DNA of 32,911 nucleotides from Gonapodya prolifera JEL478. Taxonomy: Eukaryota > Monoblepharomycota > Monoblepharidomycetes > Monoblepharidales > Gonapodyaceae. Location: positions 71,926 through 104,836 of the forward strand of contig KQ965869.1 of NCBI GenBank assembly GCA_001574975.1, given 5' to 3'. The translations under genes and the position numbers were made by a program. Shown one piece after another: positions 9,572-18,215 of the stretch. The notes under the pieces were generated by a model. The model did not search any database, was not told the DNA's origin, and worked only from the letters and a program-made list of their open reading frames with translations. The number at the start of each line of letters is the position of its first letter. Position 1 is the first letter of the stretch.

Positions 9572-11061
9572 TTAAAATATCGATGAACAACATTTATTAT
9601 TACCAAAATATGGTCGACGTGCTATTGGACCCATACTTCGATTTTTGAATAGCTGCTGGACGTATCGTGTTTGATTGCAAATGTGTTCCGTGATAGGCCA
9701 ATGATTTTCACAGATGTACTCCTTTAGATCCAAATAGAGATCCTCAAAGTCAGTTTTCCCCAAGTAGTCAAGAGGGAGCTCCATCTGATTGTCGAACGTT
9801 TCATTTGTAACATAAAATGATTTGCCACTTTTCTTGGCAGTCCACGACCACTTTGTTCCGCTTGCTGGTTTGGCATATGGATCGTCCGGACGTCGCACTT
9901 GAAAGATTCCACCATGAGACACAGCGTTTCGAAGTGCACGAAGAAAGTTCCAACCAGACCAAAAATAGGTCCGAAGTGACATGTCCCCGATACCGAATGT
10001 AGCATTGAATAGCGTCACGCATAGGAGGCGCAGCGATGGTGGCGCCAGCGTTTTTCCGGGAAATGGGCGCAAACATCCTCTGGCGTACGCGATGGAAACA
10101 CGCAGCTGGCAGACGTTCGGGAAGACAGAGGACATGTCAACGAGAATGGATTCTTCATATGTTTGGCGACGTTCGACATTGAGGGTGATGTGAGTTGAGG
10201 TGGTGTGCGGCGTGGGTGGGGTGAAAAGTGATTGTTCTGTTCCCAACGTGGCTGACCCTCCACCCCCGCCGCCGGTCTCCAGGAATGGGTGCGCACGCAT
10301 CTGCACGAGCGTGTATGGGATGGTGACGCATCGCGGTGTGAGCACGATCAGCGCAGCGTGGGCGATGCGGAGGTCATGCCTTGTCCCATCGGCGAATTTG
10401 AGGGTCGTTAGCATGGGTGATGAACGTACGACCGGCTCCCGGTAGGCACCCGACCGCCACGGGCGCAAGTATGGCGATGGCAAAAGCGAGGTCTGAGGTG
10501 TGTGTCAAGGCGTCGGAGGATAAATCAGGCGTAGTAGCCGATGGCAGGACCGGCTCTTGCGGACGTTGAGGAAGGGAAAAGGGACGGGGAAGGAGAGGAA
10601 CGAGGAACGTATTTGAGCCGCGGATAGAAATCCTCCATGTCAAGTGACGCGTCGGCAACCCAGGTTGGGTGACAGTTCGAGCTCGACTTCCACAGTCAGC
10701 ATGGCCCCGCGCATGCAATTGTACTTACATACGGTATTCTCCCTCTTCAGTGATACCAGTGGCGCTAACTTCACAGGATAACAGCCTCCCCGAGACAAGC
10801 GCCCGCGCAAGGTGGCCCCATTGACGAGATACAAGTGGGAGGACAGATATGAGGGTTGGAGGCGGGAGGTGGGAGAATATTAGCAGAAGTTCTGAGGGGA
10901 GACGAGGTATAGATTTGGATGTTGTCGACTGCATGCGGGAGAAGGAAATTGAGAGGGTGACGAGTGGCCGGTGACAAATGGAGACGACGCACCATAGAGA
11001 ATGACGTAACGTATGCGTACAAGGAGGACAGCAATGACAGAGTCGACAGTACAGACATCAT
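9572..11061 (-). pseudogene. F-box/leucine-rich family pseudogene with foreign C-terminal tail, copy F
   Basis: Exon 1 (11061-10993, MMSVLSTLSLLSSLYAYVTS...), a 64-nt intron with GTGCGT donor and atgcag acceptor, and an F-box exon from 10928 (LPSELLLIFSHLPPPTLISV) all parallel the intact gene. A stop follows about 50 codons after the F-box (~10726), and related blocks continue in shifted frames: MRGAMLTVEVELEL (~10710), ALTHTSDLAFAIAILAPVAV (~10500), then a 303-codon open frame at 10483-9572. That frame holds AHAALIVLTPRCVTIPYTLV and FPNVCQLRVSIAYARGC. Its last ~115 codons (9920-9572) have no counterpart in copies A-E and are richer in A/T. I do not recognise this tail (contains FYVTNETFDNQMELPLDYLG). 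The copy is probably dead, but the 303-codon frame could be expressed. Confidence 0.72.
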
Positions 11062-11143
11062 CGATGCGTGGCCGGGGGACACAGGAAAATATTATGCCGT
11101 AACCACCGTGGTTCACGACTGGTTAATAATCATGCTGTTGGTC

Positions 11144-11401
11144 TTATTTCTGGAAACCATGGATGTATTGAAGACCTTGTATGCAAATATATGCTTCTAC
11201 ATGATACTCCACGTCAATACTCTTGAGGTAAAATCCCATGGCTACAGTCGTGAGATTGTCCTGACATAGTGAGCAACGAAATGTTGAACATACCTTGCTC
11301 CATGCGAGTGCATCACAAAGTAACTGGGCAGAGTCGAAGGGATTCTGGGTGATGGGATAGGGTTTGTTAGCATAACGGAAGCGTGCGGAGATGGACGACA
11401 T
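11144..11401 (-). CDS. Short hypothetical open frame, unrecognised
   Basis: An 85-codon ATG-initiated frame (starts MSSISARFRYANKPYPITQN). It contains an internal GTATGT...TCAG stretch of 33 nt (after ALAWSK) that would keep frame if removed, but that is very short for an intron. No domain, signal peptide or membrane segment is evident. It lies between decayed F-box copy F and the MYND gene. It may be a relic or a chance frame; the upstream stretch to 11756 adds nothing recognisable. Confidence 0.2.
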   Translation of the reverse strand: MSSISARFRYANKPYPITQNPFDSAQLLCDALAWSKVCSTFRCSLCQDNLTTVAMGFYLKSIDVEYHVEAYICIQGLQYIHGFQK

Positions 11402-11806
11402 ACCACGAAGTGAGAAGACACGAATTACAAATGCAAATTTGATGAAATTATCACTGAGAGAAGTCCCGCGCCCATGACATTCTCAGAAACAAGTCCACCT
11501 GTGCAAGAAAACGAGACGAAAGAGAACGTACAAGAAGTCAAGTGAAGCGAAGAGGTCACATCCAGTTGCGAATCATCTCGCAAATTGCCGCAGAAAGAGC
11601 CACGCCACGTGTCCGAAGAGATAGAAGCGTAATTCGAAAATGTACCAAAATTGAAGTGAAAGCTAGGAAACCACAACAAGTGAAGGAACGGGTCCACGCA
11701 TGAATCGACTTCGCAATCGATCGATGGCACCATCGTAGCCGGAATCGGTGCTGCAAGCTCCCGCTGCTACCCTGAAGTTTGTCGCAGGATTTGATGGCAG
11801 AAAGTT

Positions 11807-12295
11807 GTGGAAACTACAATCTTAAAGGGGCGATCGATGGGTGATTCCCGATCCACTCGCAGGGGACTTGCTGCGACTCTCTCCAATGTTTATACTGCGT
11901 ATAAGAACCAAGTTCCCGTGGTGGGCACACAAATCGTAACTACACTGACACTTTATGCCACGCGAGAGATCTATCTTCACACTCAATTCGATTTAAAATT
12001 GCCTCTCACTGGTCATCCCAACGTCGCTGAGGGGGAACCTCAGAAAGCCGCTCATTTGTATTGGAAAAGGCTCAAGAGGACGAACACGGAATATGTTTGT
12101 GCGGCGATTGGGCGCACCAATTTGGCGCCGAAAAAGACATGTGTTCGGTGCCAACTGGCTTTGTACTGCGATACTGCACGCCAGAAGGCGCACTGGAAGC
12201 GGCACAAGCCCGTATGCCGGGAGGACTTTCAGAATGTGGAAGGGGTCCTGCCAGACGGGACAGCTGGTGACAAAATGACCACGACGTCTGCGTGA
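11807..12295 (+). CDS. Small MYND-type zinc finger protein, degenerate finger
   Basis: A 162-aa single-exon protein with a C-terminal MYND-like finger at residues ~95-136. MYND fingers bind two zinc ions and usually mediate protein-protein contacts. The segment TCVRCQLALYC followed by HWKRHKPVC gives five of the expected ligands. The second Cys is missing (VCAAIG), and the Cys after YC-x3 is Arg (YCDTAR), so at least one zinc site is probably lost. The body before the finger (LAATLSNVYTAYKNQ, REIYLHTQFDLKLPL) and the REDFQNVEGV block after it are shared with the gene at 32123-32611, which defines a family in this window. The start could also be the Met at 11837. The CDS is open and plausible; zinc binding is doubtful. 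Confidence 0.65.
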   Translation: METTILKGRSMGDSRSTRRGLAATLSNVYTAYKNQVPVVGTQIVTTLTLYATREIYLHTQFDLKLPLTGHPNVAEGEPQKAAHLYWKRLKRTNTEYVCAAIGRTNLAPKKTCVRCQLALYCDTARQKAHWKRHKPVCREDFQNVEGVLPDGTAGDKMTTTSA

Positions 12296-12769
12296 ATGAT
12301 GTACGTGTTCGTGGATATTGTTTGAAAATATATTTGCGGTGTTGAGTTGGTGGATGTGCTTTTTGAATCCGAATTCGGTTTGGAGCCTTCGAATCCTTCA
12401 AATGTGATCAGTTCAGTAAAAAGGAAGCATTGTCTCGTTCCGCCCTCAGCTCCACGTATCGCTGAGTGCCTGAGTTCACGACGTGGCACAGTGCTGGGTA
12501 AATTTCCACGGCAATTCTTCCACCTTCCATTTGGGCCAATCACCCTCACCACCCCGCCACAAAATCACCCCCAAAACTTGCTGCCATCGTGACCTCGACG
12601 ATTCCCCCGGGTCACACCCCGAAACACTCGGGCTCAGCCGCACACTCCCCCTGCGCGGGAAGGAGCGGTACGGACGCAACGGGCGGGCGAGGAGAGCGAC
12701 AGGGCGAGGGGGGCAGCAGAGGGCGCAGCAAAGGGAGCGAACGTACAGGCGGACTATACACTGCAAGCG
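12296..12769. promoter_or_regulatory. Upstream region of the kinase gene
   Basis: No supported gene. The kinase reading frame is open upstream to a TGA at ~12590 but has no ATG before 12770, so the leader must lie here or contain an unseen exon. A CCAAT-type box (gggccaatcaccctcacc) is present at about 12533-12550. No TATA box was identified. Confidence 0.3.
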
Positions 12770-15700
12770 ATGCAGGCCATACGTGGACGGCGTGCGGATG
12801 CGGTGGATGCCGCCGGCGAGGATGTGGATGTGCATCGACTCAACGGTTCGAAACACCCACCACGAACGACAAGCTCCGTCCAGAGCAACCTGACCCTCGG
12901 ACTCGACGACAGTGTGTTTGATTATGGATACGGTGCAACCGACCAGGCGCTCGAATTGAGCCGGATGGATCTGATGGGCGGCCGCGGCTCGGGTACCAAA
13001 CGGGGTTCGTTGGCCACGCTGAACATGGACGGCGGCGATGGCGTGCCAGATGATTGGGCGTCTGGATATAACGGGGAGTACATGGACCCCTGGACCAATG
13101 TGCCCGTGCCCTTCCCGCGTTCGGTCCCGGACAGGTCGTTTGTGCTGAGTGACGACGACACCGAGTCGCTCGCTGAATCCATCATGAGCGTCGGTGCGGG
13201 TGATGGAATGACACAAGGCCTGCGACAGGTGGATTTGGATAGCCTCGTGAGTAGAAAACCAGTTTGGCCAATTTTCCAAGTCCCTCACACCACTTTCCCC
13301 CCACCCTGTCGCTCGCCCAGATCAACCTCCGTATCCCCGCACACCCTTCTTTCATCTCTTCCACACCCCACCTCTCACCCCTCTGGTCGCACCCACTCAC
13401 ACTCTCGAAACTCCTCGGCTCAGGCTCATTCGCAGCCGTCTACCTCGCCCACTCCGCCGCGACGCCTAGTGCCGGAAACCTCGCTGTCAAGATCCTCTTT
13501 TGCCCCGACACCTCTGCGGAATACACCGAGGACTCTGAGGACTCCCCACCCTCGGCTGCGGGATGGTCGTCACTCCCGTCAGACCCCGCTCTCCGCGTCG
13601 AGCTCGAAGCGCTGCGCAGGCTGCGTCACACGCCCGGCGTCGTCCGCGCGTACCGCTCGGTCGGGCTACCAGTTTCCATGCCCGGGACACCCCTCCTGCT
13701 GATCTCATCCCGCGCATCCATCCGCTCACCCACAACACCCACCTCTCCCACAACACCACGCTTCCGCTCCGTGTTCTGCGTGGTCATGGAATACTGCCCC
13801 TCGGACTTATACGACGAAGTCGACCGCGCGTCCAACGTCGCACTGTCGGGATCAGGGCTGGACTCGGCACGTATATCACAGGTGCTCAAGGTCCTCACCA
13901 GCGCATTGAGGGACTCGCATGAGAGGGGCGTGTGGCATAGGGATTTAAAGCCGGAGAATGTGCTTGTTGGCGATGGTGAGTGGTGGTTCACGGGGGTGGT
14001 GCAGGGGCACGGTGGTGATGGTGGAATGGGCGAAGACGGTAGACCCGAGGAAGAGGAAGTTGCGAGGTTTCTTTGTCACCCTACTAACAACCACCCGTCC
14101 CCTCTCGCAAACCCAGACGGCCTCCCCCGCCTCGCCGACTTCGGACTCGCCCACCTCAGCCCACACCCCACACCGACTCGCGGGGACTCGTACTCCCGCA
14201 CATTCGGCACCGGGTCCGAACGATACCTTCCCCCCGAATCTCTGCCACCCTATCCCAACCGCTCGGTCAGCTCATTCGCGGACGCCTACGATTGCGCCAA
14301 AGTCGACGCATGGAGCCTCGCCGTCGTCGCCATCACACTCGTGGCCGCCCGGTGCCCCTGGGAGAAAGCCGACCCGCGGTCCTCGGCGTCGTACTCGCTG
14401 TACCTTGCTGCCGACGAGGAGGCCGGGCTCGAGGGACGGGCGACGTGGATAAAGGAGGAGTTCGACATGTCCGAGTACGCTGCAACATGGGTAGCAAGAG
14501 GGCTGGATCCGGACCCGGATGCGCGGTGGGGCGTTGCGGATATGTTGGCCGGGCTGAGTCGTGTGCGTGGGTGGAGGGACGGCGAAGATGCAGTGGACGA
14601 GGAGGGCGAAAATGAGGTGTGGGGGTCGGCCAGGACGTCCCGGACTGTGGGCGGTTGGTTCCCCTCGACACCAACGCACCGACCTTCACTCTCGATTCCC
14701 AGCGGCGCCCAAAATCTCTCTGGGGCCCACCTGCATCCCTTATCCTTCCTGTCCCACTCCCCAACGCACCTCTCACCACCCCCTGCATCTCGCACACCCG
14801 TCACGCCTCGATCTTACGTGTCGGCTCGATCGTGGGTCGCGGACCGTGGGCTAAGTGGGGTCTCGTGGGGCGATTTGGACAGCGAGGGTGAAATGGACGA
14901 GGTGGATTGGGGCGCCGTCCCGGTGTTTGGGAGCGGGAGCGAGGATGAAGGCGAGGAGAGCGAGACTGGTGGAGGGTCAAGGGGTGGACGAACGGGCCCA
15001 GGCGCAGATGAAAAGAAAGCCAGTGGGGTGGTTCCGAAGGGTGGATTGTTGGGAAGGAGGAACAGTGCAAGTCAGGGGATGTTCGCGTTCGACGAGGAGG
15101 ATGAACAAGTCTTTGACAAGTCTGCGAATGCCGGTGCTGGCACTGTTCCAGTTGGGACTCCTCTGACAACGACCGCCGTGGCGTTGGACGGTTCGGGGTA
15201 CTTCGTGCCGCTTCGGGACGGTCCTGGTGTCGTGCGGCGGGTCAGCAAGATGAGCACAGAGGGTCCAGCTCTGAGCAGTGGAAACATTGACGAGGACAGC
15301 GAAGTTCCAACAACGCCAGCGTCACCCGAGAAGGAGAAAAAGAAGAAGAAAAAAAAGAAGCGGAGCAGGTCCAAGAGCGTTTCGCGGGGCGTTGATGGTG
15401 CGGTTGACGTGGACGCGAGTGAGGCGGTTGGAGCGGAAACGCAGAAGGAAGAAGCGAAAGAGGCAAAGGAGGGGAAAGAGGGCAAGGAGGGCAAGGACAA
15501 GAAGAGGAAGAAGAAGAAAGACAAGTCGGAGAAGGCGGCAGAAGAACAGGATAAGGAGCAGACCGTTGCCGTCGCTGCGGAGGTAAAGGTCGAGACCAAG
15601 GAAGCTGTCGAGGCGGGGAAAACAGACACTCCTGCGTTAGAGACAACGCCCAAGGAGAAGAAGCGAAAGCCAAAGCCGACTTTGGCGGAAGACGTGGCCA

Positions 15701-15903
15701 TCGGAGCAGGAGCTGTAGTGACCAGTCATGACAGTGCCAACACGTTGGGTGACGTGAAAGCGCCCAAGACCGTTGGTGTGGATAAAGAGGACACACGAGG
15801 AAGGAGTAAGGTCGCGCAAGACGTTGGAGTCGAAAAGGAGGTGAAAGGAGTGAAGGGGAAGGGAGAGAAGGTCGGAAAGAAGCAGGCGCGGAGGGCGGCA
15901 TGA
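12770..15903 (+). CDS. Ran1/Ksp1-like serine/threonine protein kinase with lysine-rich tail
   Basis: Exons 12770-13246, 13321-13975, 14117-15903 give 972 aa. Introns are 74 nt (GTGAGT...CCCAG) and 141 nt (GTGAGT, branch CTAAC, CCCAG). Kinase landmarks: glycine loop GSGSFAAVYLA (~192-202), catalytic Lys in LAVKILF (K216), an inserted Ser/Thr/Pro loop (~281-305), hinge VVMEYCPSDLYDEV, catalytic loop WHRDLKPENVLV (~364-375), ADFGLA (~384-389), and FGTGSERYLPPE in place of APE, the form typical of fungal Ran1/Ksp1-type kinases that tie nutrient state to growth or meiosis. All core catalytic residues are present. The N-terminal 159 residues are acidic and unrecognised. The C-terminus is disordered, with poly-Lys and Lys/Glu runs (~780-850) that may act as nuclear signals. 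The second intron is a multiple of three and stop-free, so its retention would insert 47 residues just before DFG. The start at 12770 is the first in-frame ATG. Confidence 0.85.
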
Positions 15904-16379
15904 TGGGGTCGGGGGAGATGTATTGGTGGACATTTGGGGCTCTTGGGATGGACAATTGGAAGACTGGAACGCCAGTCATAACGAACACATCAGACATTTT
16001 TTTTTGGCGTGAGATCATTCTCCTCATGAACTCTTCTTTACCTCACCCCCCTTTCGATATGGCGTGACGGTACCGCAGGATTGGCACTGACACGGTCGCA
16101 ACCCTTCCTTTCTACGGTCGACATCACTCGCCGCTCTTCAATCCGCATCTCCCGCCTCCCTCCAACAACGGCACCGAATCACATATTCACTCGATCTCAC
16201 CTCACCCGATTTGTTGATTTCCTTTCTTTCGGCTTTGTAAATAGAGGTAACGCTCCGGATCCGTAAGCTGTTGTTCGTTTGCGGTCAACCCACCTTGCTC
16301 GGGAGTTCTGATGTGCAAGCTGAGGGAGGTATTTGTATGTAAGATCAAATGGTGTTTGAATTGTACAGTGTGAATGGGA
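15904..16379. other. Intergenic, no gene seen
   Basis: The kinase 3' flank contains a run of T (~15997-16005) and short open frames only. No conserved motif was recognised. Confidence 0.5.
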
Positions 16380-16540
16380 TTATGTGAGAGTCGAACTTCT
16401 GTGCAGTCAGCTCGAAGAAAGGGGAATTTAGGAAAGGTCAACGGATCCTTGCAAGATGCAAACTGGCAGAGAGCTCATTGGAAGATGCACAAAGTGGTGT
16501 GTAGGCCGGACTTTTTGGAATGTTGAAGGCGTGTAGACGA
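16380..16540 (+). pseudogene. MYND-family 3' fragment (relic)
   Basis: The DNA encodes the end of a MYND finger: AHWKMHKVVCRPDF at about 16470-16510, followed after a one-base frame change by FWNVEGV and a stop. It equals the HWK-HKPVCREDF-(W/Q)N-EGV ending of the genes at 11807-12295 and 32123-32611. The preceding ~80 bases match the finger only weakly and have no open frame. It is too short and frameshifted to work. Confidence 0.65.
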
Positions 16541-16854
16541 AGGAGGTGCATATGCGTGATGCGCGACACATTTTCATTGACTGCACCGGGTTGAACAACG
16601 GCGCTAGGAAGCGCGAGCAGCGTAACCAGTAGAGTGTACATTGGCTGAGCTGTCTATTTGATTGAGGACAATTTGCTCAATATTTATGTACCTAGGGCGA
16701 CATCATTTTTTCTGAGAGACACGCTCGATTCTGGAAAACGAAAGAAGGTTGTGTCTTTCCACTTCATAGCTTCCATGTCAAGCATGACTGGAGGGATACA
16801 ATTATTACAGAGGCCGCTGAAACATCTAACATGTCATCAATTTATCAATCGAAG
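16541..16854. other. Spacer between MYND relics, no gene seen
   Basis: Short open frames only. A minus-strand frame at 16641-16438 begins like a signal peptide, but it overlaps the MYND relic and has no other support. Confidence 0.4.
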
Positions 16855-16919
16855 AAGTTAATCCCCGATCTACTCGAAACGATTTGCCCTGCTGGTCACA
16901 CACAAATCGCAACGCCTCT
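16855..16919 (+). pseudogene. Possible MYND-family 5' fragment
   Basis: CCCCGATCTACTCG and GGTCACACACAAATCGCAAC resemble, in order, TCCCGATCCACTCG and GGTGGGCACACAAATCGTAAC of the MYND gene near 11850-11940, with the intervening part shortened. This 5' piece lies downstream of the 3' piece on the same strand, so the ancestral copy was rearranged. The evidence is short, so this is tentative. Confidence 0.35.
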
Positions 16920-17381
16920 TCAAGAAGCGCAAAAGTTCAGTGCGTTAAGTTCCTGCGTGTTCTGATCTTCTATGACGGCAACAGGTGGTCGGTTGATCAT
17001 GGGTACTCGCCGACCATCCATGAAAGCACTACGCGGTACCACCTCATCGAAATAGTTGCAGAGAACAATCTCCCTCACCGACATTGCGCGAAAAAATTGA
17101 TACCAGCTTCGCACAAACGCCCTTGCTTTCGCCTTTGACTTCCGAGTGCTCTGGTTCGACAATGTCACGGGATTCTCTTCGCTGAGTCGGAATGATTTAT
17201 AGCTGTGAAGACGGACGGAAGACTCTGAAACGTCCACGTTGAACACAATCCGATGATCGGGTCTATCGAGTCTTCGGACAGAAGCAATCCAGCTCCGGGA
17301 CACGAGACACGCAGTGGAGTAAAGAAACCGTCGCGGAAGATGGTGGAGGACGGATCGTACAAGCTCTGGCGGGAGCTCCAT
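16920..17381 (-). CDS. Short F-box-like protein
   Basis: A 153-aa frame begins at an ATG followed immediately by an F-box-like motif: LPPELVRSVLHHLPRRFLYS, then TACLVSRSW (residues ~3-32). Proteins with this start usually continue 300-600 residues with a target-binding domain. Here only ~120 residues follow, including a basic stretch (~80-90) and WYQFFRAMSVREIVLCNYFD. It may be a truncated gene, or further exons may lie downstream where none was recognised. It is distinct in sequence from the array at 3.4-11 kb. An SCF-adaptor role follows only from the F-box. Confidence 0.55.
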   Translation of the reverse strand: MELPPELVRSVLHHLPRRFLYSTACLVSRSWIASVRRLDRPDHRIVFNVDVSESSVRLHSYKSFRLSEENPVTLSNQSTRKSKAKARAFVRSWYQFFRAMSVREIVLCNYFDEVVPRSAFMDGRRVPMINRPPVAVIEDQNTQELNALNFCAS

Positions 17382-17643
17382 GGTGCAAATGAGCTGGATG
17401 ATATTTTAGCCGAAGTCTCTGTAAAACCACATCTTCGAGCAACCCTCGTCTTCATCACAACATCTCTCATACGTCTGTTGAAATAAGCTGCCTACTCCCG
17501 GAATGTCGCTACGTCGCCCTGGCCCTCCATATCTGTAGTCGTCAAACCCTCACTTCTCTGCATCACTGGATTTCGAGCTCGAGGGGGACACTAGTCGAAT
17601 TGGAAATCACACATATAAGAAATCCAATTTGCAATCCTGCTAT
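17382..17643. other. Intergenic, no gene seen
   Basis: Region between the short F-box gene and the 3' end of the small mitochondrial-type gene. It is probably the promoter of the F-box gene; no motif was identified. Confidence 0.35.
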
Positions 17644-17853
17644 TCAAACCTCACTGTATTTGTAGTAGTACCAAGCGTCGAAAAGAGCGATGTCTGTCGC
17701 AACGACACCGCCGATGATCCATTTTCCGCGGGTGGTGCGATACCAAGGCACTTGAACCGAGGCAGTAGACGATGAAAAGCGAGTCACAGTTTTTCCCCTT
17801 GCGGCAAAGGTGGAGTTCGTGGGGAGTGATCGCCGGATGAATGATGAGAACAT
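17644..17853 (-). CDS. Small predicted mitochondrial membrane protein
   Basis: A 69-aa single-exon protein. Residues 1-35 are rich in Ser, Arg and Thr with almost no acids (MFSSFIRRSLPTNSTFAARG...RFSSSTA), the composition of a mitochondrial presequence. A short linker (VPWYRTTRGKW) and one hydrophobic segment (IIGGVVATDIALFDAWYYY) follow, ending KYSEV. Small single-pass proteins like this occur among accessory subunits of respiratory complexes and ATP synthase, but I cannot name the family. No overlap with neighbours. Location is inferred from composition only. Confidence 0.6.
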   Translation of the reverse strand: MFSSFIRRSLPTNSTFAARGKTVTRFSSSTASVQVPWYRTTRGKWIIGGVVATDIALFDAWYYYKYSEV

Positions 17854-18215
17854 GGCGGCTGCGGGAGAAGCTTTGAACTCTGAACAGTGAGGGCTCTTTC
17901 GTTTCGGTGTATCGTGCTCGATGGTTTTCCTATCTTATATAGCTTGAGCGGAACGGATAATATTCGATGATGTGGAATTCCGTTGCTCCGTTTGTGCCGG
18001 TACCTAGATGATTTTCCGTTCCGTAAATCAATCTCAGCATGCACAAATCTTATCCACTGTCCTGGACGACGCAGAAATTCGAAATCAAAACTCCAATATT
18101 GCTTCGATCTACACTGAAAAGTAAATTGAACCTATTGACAAAACCGTCCCGATGTTGCACTCGATTTCTGTTTTACGGTCAAACAAATAAACGCCCCCCG
18201 TACGCTGAAATCCAA
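17854..18215. other. Intergenic, probable promoter of the small mitochondrial gene
   Basis: Contains TATATAGC (near 17936-17943), about 85 bp upstream of the ATG at 17853 in the minus-strand sense, a possible TATA-like element. The rest, up to the 3' end of the ankyrin gene, has no gene. Confidence 0.35.

Noticed and set aside
12476-13288. Minus-strand 270-codon frame
   Set aside because: It is antisense to the first kinase exon, whose plus-strand frame joins exactly to the kinase domain.
15072-16027. Minus-strand frames rich in Ser/Phe/Leu
   Set aside because: They are the complement of the Lys/Glu-rich kinase tail.
16438-16641. Minus-strand 67-codon frame starting like a signal peptide (MYTLLVTLLALPSAVV)
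   Set aside because: It overlaps the MYND relic in antisense and has no homologue or splice support in the window; too weak for a secreted-peptide claim.
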